DNA of 64,000 nt, taken from contig NZ_BMNH01000015.1 in NCBI RefSeq assembly GCF_014646355.1, positions 121,431-185,430 on the forward strand, written 5' to 3'. This DNA is from Nonomuraea cavernae (GTDB lineage: Bacteria; Actinomycetota; Actinomycetes; Streptosporangiales; Streptosporangiaceae). The first letter of the stretch is position 1, and every line of letters starts with the position of its first letter. Positions 1-7,083 of this stretch are shown piece after piece. The notes below the pieces were generated by a model. That model saw nothing but the letters and a program-made list of their open reading frames with translations, made no database searches and was not told where the DNA came from. Made by a program: the position numbers and the translations under genes.

Positions 1-333
1 CCGCTCGACGTCGGCCAGCGTGTCGTCGGGGGTGCAGGTCACCGGGTTGGTGACCATGCCGGCCTCCGACCGCTTGACCAGGTCGACCTGCTGGGCCTGC
101 TCCTCGATCGACAGGTTGCGGTGCAGCACGCCGATGCCGCCCTGCCGGGCCATCGCCACCGCCATGCGGGCCTCGGTGACCGTGTCCATCGCGGCGGAGA
201 CCAGCGGGATGGACAGGGTGATGCCGCGCGACAGGCGAGACCGCGTGTCGGCCTCGCCGGGCTGCAGATCGGAGTAGGCGGGCACGAGCAACACGTCGTC
301 GAAGGTCAGACCTGTATCGGTGAACTTGGACAT
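1..333 (-). CDS. guaB: IMP dehydrogenase, N-terminal part (cut by window edge)
   Basis: First 111 codons of IMP dehydrogenase, which oxidises IMP to XMP with NAD+ in guanine nucleotide synthesis. The N-terminus reads MSKFTDTGLTFDDVLLVPAY, followed by the barrel motif SAAMDTVTEARMAVAMARQG and GGIGVLHRN, all typical of the family; the entry to the CBS domain (EAGMVTNPVT) is reached just before the edge. ATG start at 333 is preceded by a strong ribosome binding site (AGGAGGGGG on the minus strand). The catalytic cysteine lies outside the window. The same neighbours (DUF5319, SigD) flank guaB2 in mycobacteria. Confidence 0.96.
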   Translation of the reverse strand, partial: MSKFTDTGLTFDDVLLVPAYSDLQPGEADTRSRLSRGITLSIPLVSAAMDTVTEARMAVAMARQGGIGVLHRNLSIEEQAQQVDLVKRSEAGMVTNPVTCTPDDTLADVER

Positions 334-451
334 GCTGCGGCCCCCTCCTGCCGTTGCGCGTGATGCTGCCAAGTCTAGGGCCTGGGACCAAACCGCATGG
401 TTGCCGGGAGGACGATGACCCCCACGGCCCGTCGTACTCCCGGCAAGCATC

Positions 452-493
452 GAAAAAGGGGGATGGGCCGGTCGGTGATCCGCCCCATCCCCC
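452..493 (-). terminator. Intrinsic terminator reading toward guaB
   Basis: Perfect 10-bp stem (GGGGGATGGG at 458-467 with its complement at 484-493), 16-nt loop, followed on the minus strand by TTTTT. This is a textbook Rho-independent terminator, but it lies upstream of the guaB start with no gene in front of it on that strand, so it would end an untranslated transcript or act as an attenuator of guaB. Confidence 0.7.
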
Positions 494-633
494 AGCTACC
501 GGCACCCGGGCGGAGCGCGCAACGCGCCACCGGACCCCCCTCCGCGCCCTGATGACTGGCACCGCTTGCGCCCGGTGGGTTGCCGACTGTGGGTTAAGCC
601 TGCGTCACTCATCGGCACATCGCAACGTGAAAA

Positions 634-647
634 CGTGCAATTGCACG
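634..647. promoter_or_regulatory. 14-bp palindrome, possible operator
   Basis: CGTGCAATTGCACG is a perfect palindrome about 110 bp upstream of the regulator gene at 760. A further TGCACG copy follows at 652. It may be an operator for the neighbouring regulator; no direct evidence. A related TGCACTAGTGCA palindrome occurs at 40684-40695. Confidence 0.35.
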
Positions 648-759
648 AACCTGCACGCCTCGGGAGTAGCCGGGAGTAGTCGGTGCAAGGAGCGGACAGG
701 GGCCTGGGGCCGGGTTATCCTCGCGGCACGCCCGTGTCCTCCCTACGGAGCTCTCCGTC

Positions 760-1773
760 ATGCGCAACGCATCGCCCGCAGCGTCCGACCCGCTGGAGAC
801 GCTGGGGCTCGACTCCGCCCAGTCCGCCCTCTACACCGCGGTGTTACGGCTGCACCGGGCCACGGTGACCGAGGTGGCCCAGGCCATGGACGGTCCGATC
901 GACAAGGTGAGCAGACAGCTCGACGAGCTGGTCCGGCTGGGGGTGGTGGACGAGCAGTCGGGCGAGTATCTCGCCCGGCACCCCGCGGGCGCCCTCGGGC
1001 GGTTGATCGCCGAGCGCCTCGACCGGCTGGCCGAGGAGAGCCGGCGCATCGACTCGGCGCTCGGCTCGATCCGGGGGCTCATCCACGACTACGACGCCGG
1101 ACGCGACTACCAGAGCGGGCCGTTCCCGGTCGAGCTGGCCAGCGGAGCGGACGTGCTCTACGAGAGCGTGGTCGGCATGGCCGTGCAGGCGCCGCCGATG
1201 CAACTGCTGACCGCGATTCCCGACGAGCGCACCATGGCCGACTTCGTGCGTAAGTTCGCCGATCCGTGGATCGACGCGCAGGAGCGCGACCTGCTGCGCG
1301 TGCACGCGATCATCCCGGTGTGCACGCTGTCGCTGCCCGGCGTACGCGAGCAGCTCACCCGGCTGCGGAAGGCCGGCGGCCAGGTCCGCACCCTCGATCG
1401 GGTGCCCAGCTGGTTCATGACCGCGGGGCCCGACGCCGCCGGGCTGCCCGCGCTGTGGGGCGGCAACCTGCCCGACCACGCGTACAACTTCTACCTGATC
1501 CGCACACCGATCGTGGTGGGCCTGCTGCGCTCGCTGTTCGAGGAGCTCTGGGCCAGAGCCGTGCCGCTGCCCTGGGACGGCGGGATCGACGGCGTGGTGC
1601 AGGTGCTCAGGCTGGCGGCGCAGGGCATGTGCGACGACTCGATCGCCCGTCAGCTCGGCCTGTCGGTGCGCACGGTGCGCGCCAGGTTCGCCGACGCCAT
1701 GAGCGAGTTGGGGGCCCAATCACGCTTCCACGCAGGGGTGGAAGCCTCGCGCCGTGGATGGCTGGGCCAATAG
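760..1773 (+). CDS. Transcriptional regulator with TrmB-like N-terminus and LuxR-type C-terminal HTH
   Basis: 337 residues. Residues about 15-75 (LGLDSAQSALYTAVLRLHR onward) look like a TrmB-type winged helix that reads alternate chromosomal ends, and residues about 285-335 (CDDSIARQLGLSVRTVRARF) form a LuxR/GerE-type DNA-binding helix-turn-helix. The middle 200 residues resemble the phospholipase-D-like sensor portion of such two-domain regulators, but no ligand residues can be named. No signal peptide or membrane segment. ATG start follows GGAG by nine bases. It is probably co-oriented with, but separately promoted from, the DUF5319 gene. Target genes are unknown. Confidence 0.82.
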   Translation: MRNASPAASDPLETLGLDSAQSALYTAVLRLHRATVTEVAQAMDGPIDKVSRQLDELVRLGVVDEQSGEYLARHPAGALGRLIAERLDRLAEESRRIDSALGSIRGLIHDYDAGRDYQSGPFPVELASGADVLYESVVGMAVQAPPMQLLTAIPDERTMADFVRKFADPWIDAQERDLLRVHAIIPVCTLSLPGVREQLTRLRKAGGQVRTLDRVPSWFMTAGPDAAGLPALWGGNLPDHAYNFYLIRTPIVVGLLRSLFEELWARAVPLPWDGGIDGVVQVLRLAAQGMCDDSIARQLGLSVRTVRARFADAMSELGAQSRFHAGVEASRRGWLGQ

Positions 1774-1809
1774 CCACCGCTGAGGCCGCATCGGTCATAT
1801 GGTGGGAAG

Positions 1810-2187
1810 GTGCTGGAAGACGTTCCCCGCGACCCGTTCGCGGACGACCCGAATGATCCTTCCGCTGCGCTGGGCGAGCTCGACGACGCGGAGCCACTGA
1901 CCGCGACCGAGCGCGACGAGGCCATCACCGACCTCGCCGACGTGGAGGTCTTCCACTCCCTGCTCGAACCTCAGGGGGTGCTCGGTCTCGTGCTCGACTG
2001 CCCCGAATGCGGGGAGCAGCACTTCTTCGACTGGGAGCTGCTGCGCGGCAACCTTCGTCAGATGATCGACAAGGGCCGGCCGCAGGTGCACGAGCCGGCC
2101 TTCCAGCCCGACCCCGCTGACTACGTCAGCTGGGAGTACGCCAGAGGCTACGTCGACGGTGTCATCGACACCGAGGAACGCCGCTGA
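1810..2187 (+). CDS. DUF5319 family protein (Rv3412-like)
   Basis: 125 residues, acidic, cytosolic, no known activity. The conserved core contains DCPECGEQHFFDWELLRGNL (residues about 61-80), with a CPEC pair that could bind metal. The position beside guaB and the SigD locus is the conserved place of this actinobacterial family. The GTG start at 1810 sits six bases after a TATGGT box (1798-1803), the layout of leaderless actinobacterial promoters; a GGGAAGG sequence also precedes it. Its last 40 bases overlap the convergent anti-sigma reading frame. Confidence 0.88.
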   Translation: MLEDVPRDPFADDPNDPSAALGELDDAEPLTATERDEAITDLADVEVFHSLLEPQGVLGLVLDCPECGEQHFFDWELLRGNLRQMIDKGRPQVHEPAFQPDPADYVSWEYARGYVDGVIDTEERR

Positions 2188-2336
2188 CCGAGCTCCGCTA
2201 ACTCCGCGAGCTCCGCGAGCCCGGTCACGTCCTCCAACAGGACGGCGAGCAGCCGGGCGGCGGGGTCGCCGCAGCCGGGAGGCTCACCGCGGGCGAGAGC
2301 GTCGAGTAGCGCGTCGCTCTCTTCCTCCGGCGTCAA
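2148..2336 (-). CDS. Minimal RsdA-like anti-sigma factor (62 residues)
   Basis: Short protein with SDALLDALARGEPP at residues about 7-20 and AARLLAVLLEDV at 26-37. This matches the sigma-D-binding N-terminal segment of actinobacterial RsdA anti-sigma factors, which normally continue into a membrane segment and an outer domain; both are absent here. The start is TTG at 2336, overlapping the sigma stop codon (TTGA), with GGAG five bases upstream, which argues strongly for real coupled translation. The frame ends inside the convergent DUF5319 gene. Inference: a soluble anti-sigma or co-regulator. It could be overlooked because of its length and TTG start. Confidence 0.65.
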   Translation of the reverse strand: MTPEEESDALLDALARGEPPGCGDPAARLLAVLLEDVTGLAELAELAELGQRRSSVSMTPST

Positions 2337-2998
2337 GCCGACTCCAGCTCAGCCATCTGCCGCAACCTCGCCAGCGCCCGATGCTGGGCGACCCGGACCG
2401 CACCTGGTGACATGCCGAGTACATTACCGGTCTCCTCGGCCGACAGCCCGGACACCACCCGCATCAGCAGCAACTCGCGCTGCGTGTCCGGCAACCGGGC
2501 GAGCAGCCGGCGGGCGTACTCGACCTCGATGTAGCGGACGACGGTCTCCTCGGGCCCCGGCCCGTCGTCGGGCCCGTCGGGCAGATCCTGGGTCGGCACG
2601 GCGGAGCGGACCGAGCTCCGCAACGCGTCGGCCACCTTGTGCGAGGCGATCCCGAAGACGAATGACGCGAACGGCCGACCCATGTCGCGGTATCGGGGCA
2701 GCGCGGACAGGACCGCGATGCACACCTCTTGGGCGACGTCGTCGGCAATGTGATATTGCCCTGCCACCCTGCCCAATCTGGCGCGGCAATAGCGCACCAC
2801 TCTCGGACGCAACTCACCGAGCAGGGATTCGATCGCACCGCGATCTCCCTGTACGGCGAGGCTCGTCAGTTCCCTTAGGTCGGAGTCATCCGTCCGTGCC
2901 GGAAGTCTCGACGCGAGCCTTACCCCAATTTTGGCGTCGGCGACGCTTCCCTCGCTCACGATAGGCATGATGCCCGCCCTGATCGGGCCTGTCGTCAT
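2333..2998 (-). CDS. sigD: ECF sigma factor, SigD family
   Basis: 221-residue sigma-70 family factor that directs RNA polymerase to a specific promoter set. Region 2 is seen around residues 60-125 (RYCRARLG, DDVAQEVCIAVLSALPRY, FVFGIASHKVADALR) and region 4 around 165-218 (LPDTQRELLLMRVVSGLSAE, GAVRVAQHRALARLRQM). Sequence and synteny (guaB, DUF5319, groEL) match mycobacterial SigD; the Streptomyces relative is probably ShbA, which controls hrdB. The first 35 residues are poorly conserved, so a later start is possible. It is followed without a gap by a small anti-sigma frame. Confidence 0.93.
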   Translation of the reverse strand: MTTGPIRAGIMPIVSEGSVADAKIGVRLASRLPARTDDSDLRELTSLAVQGDRGAIESLLGELRPRVVRYCRARLGRVAGQYHIADDVAQEVCIAVLSALPRYRDMGRPFASFVFGIASHKVADALRSSVRSAVPTQDLPDGPDDGPGPEETVVRYIEVEYARRLLARLPDTQRELLLMRVVSGLSAEETGNVLGMSPGAVRVAQHRALARLRQMAELESA

Positions 2999-3281
2999 CG
3001 CGAACGGCTACGGATTGGTCACATTGAAGCGACGATAACCGTTAGTAATCAATTGGCGACACTGAGCCTTTCGGGCTGGTGGAATATTTCATCCCATAAC
3101 CCGAATGCGCGACATTCGTCAGAGGCCCAGACGCTTTGTCCCCATGTTGGGTTTACTCGAATAAGTCACTTTCCCACATCACCTGACCAAAGCACCATCT
3201 CCCTGGCGTTTCATCAGGTACTACGTCACACGCCATATATACGCCATCCCATGGTCGTTGGAAACAGGGCGAGCGCGAAAA
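2999..3281. other. AT-richer noncoding region upstream of the sigma gene
   Basis: About 280 bp with visibly lower GC than its surroundings and no credible frame; a 96-codon plus-strand frame here has unlike codon use. In Streptomyces and mycobacteria a WhiB-family gene lies in this interval; none of its cysteine or GVWGG motifs is seen. It presumably contains the promoter of the sigma gene, but no hexamer pair is clear enough to mark. Confidence 0.5.
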
Positions 3282-3325
3282 CACAGACGGCCCGCGCCCC
3301 GCGATGCGGGGGCGGGCCGTCTGTG
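3282..3325 (-). terminator. groEL terminator
   Basis: 14-bp perfect outer stem (CACAGACGGCCCGC at 3282-3295 with 3312-3325) enclosing a second CCCC/GGGG stem. It is followed on the minus strand by TTTT and lies 12 bp after the groEL stop codon. Confidence 0.85.
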
Positions 3326-3336
3326 GTCGGGAAGGG

Positions 3337-4956
3337 TCAGTGACCGTGGCCGTGGCCGTGGCCCTGACCGGCGGCCGGGGCCTCTTCCTCGGGCTTGTCC
3401 ACCACGAGGACCTCGGTGGTGAGGAGCATGCCCGCGATCGAGGCCGCGTTCTGCACCGCCGAGCGGGTGACCTTGACCGGGTCGATGACGCCCTGCGCGA
3501 GCAGGTCGGTGTATTCGCCCGTCGCGGCGTTGAGGCCGTGACCGGCCGGCAGCTCGGCGACCTTGTGGGTGACCACGTAGCCTTCGAGACCGGCGTTCTC
3601 GGCGATCCAGCGGGCCGGCTCGACCAGCGCGCGGCGAACGACGCCGACGCCCGTGGCCTCGTCGCCCGTCAGACCCAGGTCGTCGATCTCGGCGGCGACG
3701 TGGATCAGCGCGGAGCCACCACCGGAGACGATGCCCTCCTCGATCGCGGCCCGCGTAGCGGAGATCGCGTCCTCGAGACGGTGCTTCTTCTCCTTGAGCT
3801 CCACCTCGGTGGCGGCGCCGACGCGCAGCACGCACACACCGCCCGCGAGCTTGGCCAGACGCTCCTGCAGCTTCTCGCGGTCCCAGTCGGAGTCGGACTG
3901 CTCGATGGCAATCTTGATCTCCTTGACGCGGTCCTCGATGGCCTGCGCGTCACCGGCGCCGTCGACGACGGTCGTGGCGTCCTTGGTGACCACGATGCGG
4001 CGGGCCTGGCCGAGCACCTCGAGACCGACGTTCTCGAGCTTGAGGCCGACCTCCTCGCTGACGACCTGGCCGCCGGTGAGGATGGCCATGTCCTGCAGCA
4101 TCGCCTTGCGACGGTCACCGAAGCCGGGCGCCTTGACGGCGACCGAGGTGAACGTGCCGCGGATCTTGTTGGTGACGAGCACCGCCAGGGCCTCGCCCTC
4201 GACGTCCTCGGCGACCACGAGCAGCGGCTTCTTGGTCTGCGCGACCTTCTCGAGCAGCGGCAGGAAGTCGGCGATCGAGGCGATCTTGCCCTGCGTGAGC
4301 AGGATGTAGGCGTCCTCCAGGACGGCCTCCATCCGCTCGGGGTCGGTCACCATGTAGGCCGAAAGGTAGCCCTTGTCGAACTGCAGGCCCTCGGTGAACT
4401 CGAGCTCCATGCCCATGGCGTTGGACTCTTCGACGGTGAGGACACCGTCCTTGCCCACCTTGTCGAACGCCTCGGCGATCAGGTCGCCGATCTTGGCGTC
4501 CTGGGCGGAGATCGTCGCCACATTGGCGATCTCCTTCTTGTCCTCGACCGGACGGGCGCTGGCGAGCAGCTTGTCGCTGACCTCCTTGGCCGCCTTGTCG
4601 ATGCCGCGCTTGAGCGACAGCGGCGAGGCGCCGGCCGCCACGTTGCGCAGGCCCTCGCGGACCATGGCCTGGGCCAGGACGGTCGCGGTGGTGGTGCCGT
4701 CACCAGCGATGTCGTTGGTCTTGGTGGCCACCTCCTTGGCGAGCTGGGCGCCGAGGTTCTCGTAGCGCTCCTCCAGCTCGATCTCACGAGCGATGGTCAC
4801 GCCGTCGTTCGTGATCGTCGGAGCACCGAACTTCTTGTCGATGACGACGTTGCGGCCACGCGGGCCGAGGGTAACCTTCACGGCATCCGCGAGGGCGTTC
4901 ACGCCACGCTCAAGCGCGCGCCGGGCGTCCTCGTCGAACTCCAGGATCTTCGCCAT
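3337..4956 (-). CDS. groEL: 60 kDa chaperonin GroEL (GroEL1 type, His-rich tail)
   Basis: 539-residue chaperonin subunit that folds proteins in double heptamer rings with GroES. Normal length, starting MAKILEFDEDARRALERGVN, with the ATP-binding motif GDGTTTATVLAQAM and the family GGG segment (EEGIVSGGGSALIHV). The C-terminus ends GQGHGHGHGH instead of the Gly-Met tail of E. coli GroEL; a His-rich tail is typical of the groES-linked GroEL1 of actinobacteria. It lies downstream of groES under the CIRCE-controlled promoter and ends at a strong terminator. Confidence 0.99.
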   Translation of the reverse strand: MAKILEFDEDARRALERGVNALADAVKVTLGPRGRNVVIDKKFGAPTITNDGVTIAREIELEERYENLGAQLAKEVATKTNDIAGDGTTTATVLAQAMVREGLRNVAAGASPLSLKRGIDKAAKEVSDKLLASARPVEDKKEIANVATISAQDAKIGDLIAEAFDKVGKDGVLTVEESNAMGMELEFTEGLQFDKGYLSAYMVTDPERMEAVLEDAYILLTQGKIASIADFLPLLEKVAQTKKPLLVVAEDVEGEALAVLVTNKIRGTFTSVAVKAPGFGDRRKAMLQDMAILTGGQVVSEEVGLKLENVGLEVLGQARRIVVTKDATTVVDGAGDAQAIEDRVKEIKIAIEQSDSDWDREKLQERLAKLAGGVCVLRVGAATEVELKEKKHRLEDAISATRAAIEEGIVSGGGSALIHVAAEIDDLGLTGDEATGVGVVRRALVEPARWIAENAGLEGYVVTHKVAELPAGHGLNAATGEYTDLLAQGVIDPVKVTRSAVQNAASIAGMLLTTEVLVVDKPEEEAPAAGQGHGHGHGH

Positions 4957-5043
4957 TTTGCTGAAAGTCCTCTCCTGGTGTCGAAGGCCCCGGCCGCCGC
5001 GTGTCAGATCGACAGCGTGCGTCCGGGGCCCGACACAACCGGC

Positions 5044-5355
5044 TTACTTCTCGATGATCGCGAGAACGTCGCGGGCGGAGAGCACGAGGTACTCCTCGCC
5101 GCCGTACTTGACCTCGGTGCCGCCGTACTTGCTGTAGAGGACGATGTCGCCCTCGCTGACGTCAAGCGGAATCCGCTTGTCGCCGTCCTCATCCCAGTTG
5201 CCCGGGCCCACCGCGAGGACCTTGCCCTCCTGCGGCTTCTCCTTGGCGGTGTCAGGGATGACCAGGCCGGAAGCGGTGGTCTGCTCGGCCTCAAGCGGCT
5301 GCACCACAATGCGGTCGCCGAGCGGCTTAACGGGAACCTTGGTGGCGGTCGTCAC
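5044..5355 (-). CDS. groES: 10 kDa co-chaperonin GroES
   Basis: 103-residue lid protein of the GroEL chamber. It has the family start (KPLGDRIVVQPLEAEQTTAS), a mobile-loop region (GLVIPDTAKEKPQEG) and the C-terminal segment YLVLSARDVLAIIEK. First gene of the groES-groEL operon, 87 bp before groEL; a promoter and a CIRCE operator lie about 90-150 bp upstream. Confidence 0.98.
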   Translation of the reverse strand: MTTATKVPVKPLGDRIVVQPLEAEQTTASGLVIPDTAKEKPQEGKVLAVGPGNWDEDGDKRIPLDVSEGDIVLYSKYGGTEVKYGGEEYLVLSARDVLAIIEK

Positions 5356-5444
5356 GATCGGACCTCCCCTTCAGATTTGAATGATCTAGAAGAGGCGACC
5401 AGCGGGGCCTGCCGTCGCGGGTGTCAGACCTGCCTCGTCGCACA

Positions 5445-5471
5445 TTGGCACTCTCAAGGGGAGAGTGCCAA
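5445..5471. promoter_or_regulatory. CIRCE operator (HrcA binding site)
   Basis: TTGGCACTC, nine-base spacer, GAGTGCCAA: a perfect inverted repeat that differs from the CIRCE consensus (TTAGCACTC-N9-GAGTGCTAA) by one base per arm. It lies just downstream of the groES -10 box, so HrcA repressor binding would block transcription until heat stress. Confidence 0.95.
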
Positions 5472-5476
5472 TGGGA

Positions 5477-5505
5477 AACATATGCAAGAGGGGCTTGACA
5501 GTCAA
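5477..5505 (-). promoter_or_regulatory. groES-groEL promoter
   Basis: On the minus strand TTGACT (-35, 5500-5505), 17-base spacer, TATGTT (-10, 5477-5482). This is close to the vegetative consensus and is followed directly by the CIRCE operator, as expected for HrcA-controlled chaperonin operons. Confidence 0.8.
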
Positions 5506-5625
5506 CACGAACGCGTCTGCTCAGAGCGATCAGGCGCAAACCTTGACGTCCGCGTCGCCCACTCTGTCACCTGTCGCGCCCCGCGCCGTCCCGGTCCCGG
5601 CGGCGACGCGCTAACGTCGTCAGAC

Positions 5626-6891
5626 GTGGACCTCGACGCCTTCAACGAGCTGCTGACACCTCGCGGCATCCGCGCGCTGGCCGAGGCTGAGGCGCTCCGG
5701 GCGGCCGGCCCGGTGGCCGCGGCGACGAGGCTGCGCAGGTCCTACGACGCGGCGCTCACCTCGGCCGCGCTCACCCAGGCAGAGCTGCGGGAGCGGGCCA
5801 GGGAGAAGTTCGGCCCCGACGCCGGGGTCATGTATTTCACACCGCACGGCCTGGAGCAGTCCACCCGCCAACAGGTCGCCCGCCACCGCGCCCACCGGCT
5901 CACCGCGTGCGAGCCCCACCGGCCGCGGGTGCTCGACGTCTGCTGCGGCATCGGGGGCGACACCATCGCGCTGGCCCGCGCCGGCTGCCACGTGGACGCG
6001 GTGGACGCCGATCCCCTGACCGCCGCCGTGGCGAGGGCCAACGTCGAGGCGCTCGGGCTCGGCGAGCGGGTGACCGTCAGGACGGCCGACGCCGCCACGG
6101 TGTCGCCGGAGGGCTACGACGTGCTGTTCGCCGACCCGGCCCGCCGCACCTCCCGTGGCCGCACGTTCGACCCCATGGCCTACTCCCCTCCGTGGCCGGT
6201 CGTGCTCGACCTCGTCTCCAGGGCTCCCCGTGCCTGTCTCAAGGTCGCGCCCGGCATCCCCTACGCGTTCATCCCGGCCGACGCCGAAGCCGAGTGGGTG
6301 TCGTACAAGGGCGAGGTGAAGGAGGTCTCGCTCTGGACGGGCGCCCACTGGCCCGGCGGCGAGGACGAGCAGCCGGGGCCGGGGGCCGCCCCGGCGGGCG
6401 GTCCGGTCGAGGTGCCGGCCGACGGGCCGGCCGAGGGGCCGCGCGTGCGGCGGGCCACGCTGCTGCCCGGAGGGCAGAGCCTGACCGCCACCGGCGCGCG
6501 CGCCCTCACCGGCCCCGTCGGCCGCTACCTCTACGAGCCCGACGGCGCGGCCATCCGCGCGCACCTCGTCGGCGAGGTGGCGGAGCTGGTCGCCGGGCGG
6601 CTGCCCGACCCGATGATCGCCTACATCACGGGCGACGTGCCGATGGACACCCCATGGGCGGCGAGGTACGAGGTCCAGGATGTGCTGGCGTTCTCCCTGA
6701 AACGCCTCCGCTCCACCCTTCGCGAGCGGCAGATCGGAAATGTCACGATCAAAAAGCGCGCTTCGGCCATCGATATCGAACGCCTCCGGGCGGATTTGCG
6801 CCTTTCGGGAGACAAGTCAGCGGTAATCATCCTGACCCGAATCATGGATAAGCCTTCGGTCCTGATTTGCCACCCGTCACCACCTGCGTAA
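5626..6891 (+). CDS. Class I SAM-dependent methyltransferase, THUMP-like
   Basis: 421 residues. The Rossmann methyltransferase core shows motif I as VLDVCCGIGGDTIALA (residues about 102-117), VDAVDADPLTAAVARANV after it, and LFADPARRTSRGRTFDP as the motif IV region. The C-terminal third (VQDVLAFSLKRLRSTLRE, GNVTIKKRASAIDIERLR) resembles the THUMP-like domain of this actinobacterial family. A Gly/Pro/Ala-rich linker interrupts residues about 245-270. The substrate is unknown; RNA is an inference from the THUMP-like part. GTG at 5626 lies eight bases after TAACGT (5612-5617), a leaderless layout. The much longer open frame upstream, antisense to groEL, is not coding. Confidence 0.85.
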   Translation: MDLDAFNELLTPRGIRALAEAEALRAAGPVAAATRLRRSYDAALTSAALTQAELRERAREKFGPDAGVMYFTPHGLEQSTRQQVARHRAHRLTACEPHRPRVLDVCCGIGGDTIALARAGCHVDAVDADPLTAAVARANVEALGLGERVTVRTADAATVSPEGYDVLFADPARRTSRGRTFDPMAYSPPWPVVLDLVSRAPRACLKVAPGIPYAFIPADAEAEWVSYKGEVKEVSLWTGAHWPGGEDEQPGPGAAPAGGPVEVPADGPAEGPRVRRATLLPGGQSLTATGARALTGPVGRYLYEPDGAAIRAHLVGEVAELVAGRLPDPMIAYITGDVPMDTPWAARYEVQDVLAFSLKRLRSTLRERQIGNVTIKKRASAIDIERLRADLRLSGDKSAVIILTRIMDKPSVLICHPSPPA

Positions 6892-6940
6892 ATGACAAAC
6901 AAGGGCGTTCAACCGATAACCACGACGTTTCACTTCGCTC

Positions 6941-6969
6941 CTGACGGACCTTGATCGAAAGACTAAGGT
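6941..6969 (+). promoter_or_regulatory. Promoter of the coiled-coil protein gene
   Basis: CTGACG (6941-6946), 17-base spacer, TAAGGT (6964-6969), placing a transcription start about 110 bp before the GTG at 7084. Both boxes are near the vegetative consensus. Confidence 0.5.
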
Positions 6970-7083
6970 GGGCGGGCGGGAGTTCTCCCCCTGTAGCGGT
7001 TTACCGCGTTCTCCTTCTTTCATCTGCAAACCGGACCTACCCACCGCTGCGCGGCAGACCGTCGGCGAGCGAAGGAGCTTTCG

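Larger units (their letters stand above)
334..759. other. Divergent intergenic region, no gene seen
   Basis: The 426 bp between guaB (leftward) and the regulator at 760 (rightward) hold no convincing reading frame on either strand. Visible signals are an intrinsic terminator reading leftward (452-493), a perfect 14-bp palindrome (634-647) and a tandem copy of CGGGAGTAG near 661-680. A 45-codon plus-strand frame starting near 415 runs across the terminator and was not accepted. The region may carry a leader or small RNA on the minus strand. Confidence 0.6.

Noticed and set aside
415..552. 45-codon plus-strand frame upstream of the regulator
   Set aside because: It crosses the intrinsic terminator, has no binding site, and its product is a Pro/Arg-rich string typical of chance frames.
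3053..3343. 96-codon plus-strand frame between the sigma gene and groEL
   Set aside because: Its codon third positions are not GC-biased, unlike every real gene here, and it ends inside the groEL terminator and coding region.
3304..5625. Plus-strand open frame of 774 codons running into the methyltransferase gene
   Set aside because: It is antisense to groEL and groES; methyltransferase similarity begins only at the GTG at 5626, behind a leaderless promoter box.
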